Shown piece by piece: positions 61,367-64,000 of a stretch of DNA of 64,000 nt. This stretch comes from Autumnicola lenta. GTDB lineage: Bacteria > Bacteroidota > Bacteroidia > Flavobacteriales > Flavobacteriaceae. Under the pieces are notes generated by a model. The model did not search any database and was not told the DNA's origin. It saw only the letters and a list, made by a program, of their open reading frames with translations. Numbering within the stretch: position 1 is the first letter of the stretch; every line of letters starts with the position of its first letter. A program made the position numbers and the translations under genes. The stretch covers positions 62,001 through 126,000 of the forward strand of contig NZ_JAVRHO010000012.1 in NCBI RefSeq assembly GCF_031846515.1. The letters run 5' to 3'.

Positions 61367-61903
61367 CTGCAGGAGGTTAGTGTTAATCGGTTGTCAATTA
61401 TTTGCTTACGTTTACATCCGTTTGCAAACGTTTAAAAGCGGATGATAGGTTCAGACTCCCACGAAGAAGTGTGCTGATTTAAAAGCTTTTTTCTTAAAAG
61501 AAGGCGGAAATCTTTATCCTCTCAAGAAGATCCTGAATTTTAGTAGATTTGTGGAGGAGCTAATAAAGCTATTAATGGACAGGTGGATTTATTAATTTGT
61601 TGTGAGGCATCAAGGGCAGAGTAGGGGGCAAAAATCGAATTTTCGGCTATTTTGATTTAAAAGGTTTGGTCTGTAATCGGACTTTGAAACGGAGCCAATC
61701 AGTTTAATAAAGGTCGATAATTGCCATTTTTAAGACTTCTTTGCGACGGACGAAAATCTGCAAATTTTAGCTTATTGGTAGTTGCCAGGTTTTGCGGGAA
61801 GTAAAAAAAGCTACTGGTTAGAATCCTCACTCAAACGCAATTGGCGCTTTTTTTCGGTAAATTTGGATGTTTTGGCTTGCGGATAATTAAAAAGACGCCT
61901 CAC
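61367..61903. other. Gene-free stretch upstream of the RES cassette
   Basis: About 540 bases with no reading frame that resembles a protein. It contains one copy of the interspersed 20-bp motif (61711-61731, minus orientation). Base composition changes several times over short distances and looks like worn-down remains of inserted sequence, but no identifiable element can be named. Confidence 0.4.
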
Positions 61904-62022
61904 AACAAAATATAAAAACAATGCTAAAGCCTGTGTCAAATCGAAATGCTGTCGTGCTTGCTCAGCGGATTTTCCTGCGGAAAATCAAGCTCGCCCGCGC
62001 ACAGTTTTTATATAAAACGTTG
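61904..62022. repeat. Long imperfect palindrome (attC-like) before the RES gene
   Basis: CAACAAAATATAAAAAC near 61904-61921 pairs, with small bulges, with GTTTTTATATAAAACGTTG at 62004-62022; an inner part has CTGTG/CACAG and a perfect stem GATTTTCC-TGC-GGAAAATC at 61968-61986. The whole folds as a 119-base hairpin whose ends read CAAC and GTTG. This is the size and layout of integron attC sites, though the end heptamers fit the RYYYAAC/GTTRRRY consensus only in part. No integrase is in the window. Confidence 0.55.
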
Positions 62023-63171
62023 GCGATAATAATCATCAAGATTGTAACAGAAAATGACAGATCAATTTTCAATTTGTTCCAGATGTTTTAAAGATGAAGG
62101 TTTACAATTAGATGCAGAGAGAATTGGAATTAATAATAATAATAAAAAATGCGTCAATTGTCTTTCAAATAAAGGAAAAAAGTTAACAAAAGAATTAGTT
62201 AGAAAACTTTGCTATATATTTTTTGTTCGCGGTACAATTGAGAAATTTGATTATGGAGGGTTTCCTATAATTCAAATGAATGAACACAAAAGTAATAGAA
62301 AAAAAAGTGTTGAGTTATCAGAACATCTAGAAAAAGATGCAAAATTAATAGAAAGTGCCGGAGAAATTGGACTTTTTTACTATGCTCCTAGGTTCTGGAT
62401 GTTTGGTGAAATAGAACCTTTAAAAGATTTACAATCAGATAAAAGATCAAAAATAATTGAAAAAGTTTTTGATTTATATCCAACAAAGCAAATTACAACA
62501 GGAGAAAGCTTTTACAGATTGAGATTAAATCCGGAAAACCCAGAAGATCCTAATGAGTATGATTCTCCACCAGACGAATTTATTGGAAACGGCAGACTAG
62601 ACGATGAAAATTTACCATTATTATATGGTTCTCAAGATTTGCAAATTTGCATTCACGAATGTAGAACTACTGTAGAAGACAATATATACGTTGGAAAACT
62701 TCGACCTGAAAAAAATTTAAAACTTTTAGATCTCACAGAACTTATAGAGGAAGAAGAAGGTGTAACCGAGTTTGATAGTTTAGATTTAGCAATTCATTTT
62801 CTTTTTTTAGCAGGAAAACATTCTTACAAAATTTGCAGAGAGATTTCTAAAGCTGCTTTTAAAAAAAATTATGATGGAATTATTTACCCTTCTTATTTCA
62901 GTTTTGTAAGTAATGGACTGGTGCCATTTGAAACAATTTATGGGATTTCCATTAGGAGATATGAGAAGTTAAAAGAATATGCGAAATCACAAGTGATTCC
63001 AAATTTAGCATTGTTTGGAAGACCAATAAAAAACAAAATTCTCACCGTAGAATGTATAAATAAAGTACTGATTAATCAGGTTTATTACGACACAACATTT
63101 GGTCCGGCTGCTCATAATGGATTTGGTCCTATTCCAGAAGAAAATGAAATGCTGTGATTACTATCGCCAAC
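62019..63171. mobile_element. Putative gene cassette with RES gene, bounded by inverted repeat
   Basis: GTTGGCGATA at 62019-62028 and TATCGCCAAC at 63162-63171 are perfect 10-bp inverted copies on either side of a single AT-rich gene. The left copy is the end of the long palindrome. The gene composition is poorer in G and C than its neighbours to the eye. This is inference of mobility from structure; no target-site duplication or recombinase was found. Confidence 0.45.
62054..63157 (+). CDS. RES-domain protein with N-terminal HEPN/RES-like region, toxin-like
   Basis: A 367-residue protein. The N-terminus has two CxxC pairs (CSRCFKDEG at residues 8-16 and CVNCLSNKG at 33-41), like a zinc ribbon as in the HEPN/RES N-terminal type. 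The C-terminal RES domain begins SFYRLRLNPENPE (about 155-167) and includes GNGRLDDENLPLLYGSQDLQICIHECR (about 177-203), with the Arg, Glu and Ser expected of the family. RES toxins degrade NAD+ by phosphorolysis or bind ADP-ribose-related sites; in standard pairs a Xre-like antitoxin gene lies next to it, but none is seen. The gene is AT-rich and lies inside the putative cassette. Function as a toxin or defence effector is inference. Confidence 0.8.
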   Translation: MTDQFSICSRCFKDEGLQLDAERIGINNNNKKCVNCLSNKGKKLTKELVRKLCYIFFVRGTIEKFDYGGFPIIQMNEHKSNRKKSVELSEHLEKDAKLIESAGEIGLFYYAPRFWMFGEIEPLKDLQSDKRSKIIEKVFDLYPTKQITTGESFYRLRLNPENPEDPNEYDSPPDEFIGNGRLDDENLPLLYGSQDLQICIHECRTTVEDNIYVGKLRPEKNLKLLDLTELIEEEEGVTEFDSLDLAIHFLFLAGKHSYKICREISKAAFKKNYDGIIYPSYFSFVSNGLVPFETIYGISIRRYEKLKEYAKSQVIPNLALFGRPIKNKILTVECINKVLINQVYYDTTFGPAAHNGFGPIPEENEML

Positions 63172-63304
63172 ATCGGTTCATCGCACATAATGGGTAAAGT
63201 AGAAAATTTGTAATTTTAGAAACCAGGAAAAAAAACAACAAATCCGACAAGTCCGCATCCCTACCCCTGCAAACTATATTAACAAGACCGTGTGCTGAGA
63301 TCCT

Positions 63305-64000
63305 ATGAGAAAAAAACAAAGAACCTGGACACTAAGAGCAGTTTTGTTTATTGGAACAATAATCTCGCTGTACTTTGTTCCCTGGATTATGGTTCGTGCC
63401 TGGATTTCACCCTTACCTAAAACAATTCAAGAACAGGTAAACAAAGCGACCGGCTATGGATTTGATGGAATTATCGTTTTTGTAGATGAGAAAGATGCAA
63501 AACCTGCATTTTATACTGCCGGGTATAACAACAGAGAAAATAAAATTCCTGCCGATCCTGATCTGTTGTTTAAAATTGCTAGTATTGATAAACTTTATAC
63601 TGCTGTTGCAGTAGCTAAGTTAGTAGATTCCGGACAGTTATCTCTGGAGAAAACACTTTCCACTTATTTTCCTGAACTGGTAGAAAAAATAGAAAATGCC
63701 GATGAGATAACCTTAAGAATGTTGATCACGCATAGGAGCGGTATTCCCAATTTTACCGATACGCCAAATTTCTGGACTAATCCGCCAGAAAATAATCAGG
63801 AAGCTCTTGAAAGGATCTTTAATTTACCTGCCAATTTCGAGCCTGGTGAAGAATATGAATATTCCAACACCAACTATGTGTTAATTTCAAATCTTATAGA
63901 AAAGGTGACAGGCGCAAGAAAATTTGAATACATTAAAGCCAAAATCCTGAATCCACTTGGACTGAAAAACACCTTTGCTTCCATTCATGATGTCGATTTT
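63305..64000 (+). CDS. Serine beta-lactamase-family hydrolase, 5' part
   Basis: The frame starts at ATG 63305 and runs out of the window after 232 residues. An N-terminal membrane anchor (FIGTIISLYFVPWIMV, about 15-32) precedes the catalytic domain. The nucleophile motif SxxK is SIDK at 93-96 and the second motif YSN is at 186-188 (NTNYVLISNLIE follows). ITHRSGIPNFTDT is the typical loop between them. This is the class C beta-lactamase / D-aminopeptidase / esterase fold; most such membrane-anchored members are not antibiotic-resistance enzymes. The third motif (KTG or HxG) lies beyond the window. Confidence 0.85.
   Translation, partial: MRKKQRTWTLRAVLFIGTIISLYFVPWIMVRAWISPLPKTIQEQVNKATGYGFDGIIVFVDEKDAKPAFYTAGYNNRENKIPADPDLLFKIASIDKLYTAVAVAKLVDSGQLSLEKTLSTYFPELVEKIENADEITLRMLITHRSGIPNFTDTPNFWTNPPENNQEALERIFNLPANFEPGEEYEYSNTNYVLISNLIEKVTGARKFEYIKAKILNPLGLKNTFASIHDVDF

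Overview
The window is a 64 kb piece of a chromosome from the phylum Bacteroidota, almost certainly family Flavobacteriaceae; I do not assign a genus. The reasons are DUF4296, DUF4271, DUF4105 and DUF5686 family proteins, an ExbB-ExbD-ExbD set next to a PorT-like barrel, a single-domain DEAD protein typical of flavobacteria, many lipoproteins with short lipoboxes, almost no Shine-Dalgarno sequences, and promoters that fit the Bacteroidota pattern TAnnTTTG at -7, sometimes with TTG about 19-20 bases upstream. Most of the window is ordinary core genome.

Layout. 1-5 kb: the end of a sugar-nucleotide epimerase, a leftward operon (GT2 glycosyltransferase, dihydroorotase, DUF4296 lipoprotein), a rightward pair (DUF4271, hemD) and a DUF423 protein. 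5-10 kb: a DUF4105 protein, an Lrp/AsnC regulator, ferritin, a membrane zinc peptidase and pyrH-frr. 10-20 kb: a DUF5686 outer-membrane protein, an MMPL/RND exporter, asnS, a 42-residue membrane peptide between two related hairpins, an RluA-type pseudouridine synthase and rpoN. 20-27 kb: a PorT-like barrel, a TonB-type energising operon, tRNA-Ser(GGA), L-asparaginase, an acyltransferase, a TatD hydrolase and a retropepsin-like protease. 27-40 kb: the 2-oxoglutarate dehydrogenase genes sucB and sucA, a polyprenyl diphosphate synthase, and a TetR-TolC-adaptor-RND efflux operon. 40-52 kb: aspS, a ClC channel with CBS domains, a cold-shock protein, an SDR L-threonine dehydrogenase, an M13 peptidase, a YraN protein, metG and small lipoproteins.

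Accessory part, 49-64 kb. Two intergenic stretches carry dense REP-like hairpins. The larger one (52.5-53.8 kb) is an alternating inverted array that encloses a single-domain GIY-YIG nuclease gene; the gene sits exactly where a spacer would be, and its stop codon runs into the next repeat. I consider this nuclease-plus-repeat locus the best candidate for an undescribed system here. It is followed by a histone-deacetylase-like enzyme, a secreted GH9 glucanase, a four-gene cell-envelope cluster (VWA lipoprotein, second lipoprotein, two barrel-like proteins), a half-size DEAD protein, ssb, and an AT-rich RES-domain toxin-like gene preceded by an attC-like long palindrome and bracketed by a 10-bp inverted repeat. 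The window ends inside a serine beta-lactamase-family gene.

Family names rest on motifs and overall likeness read by eye; no database search was possible.
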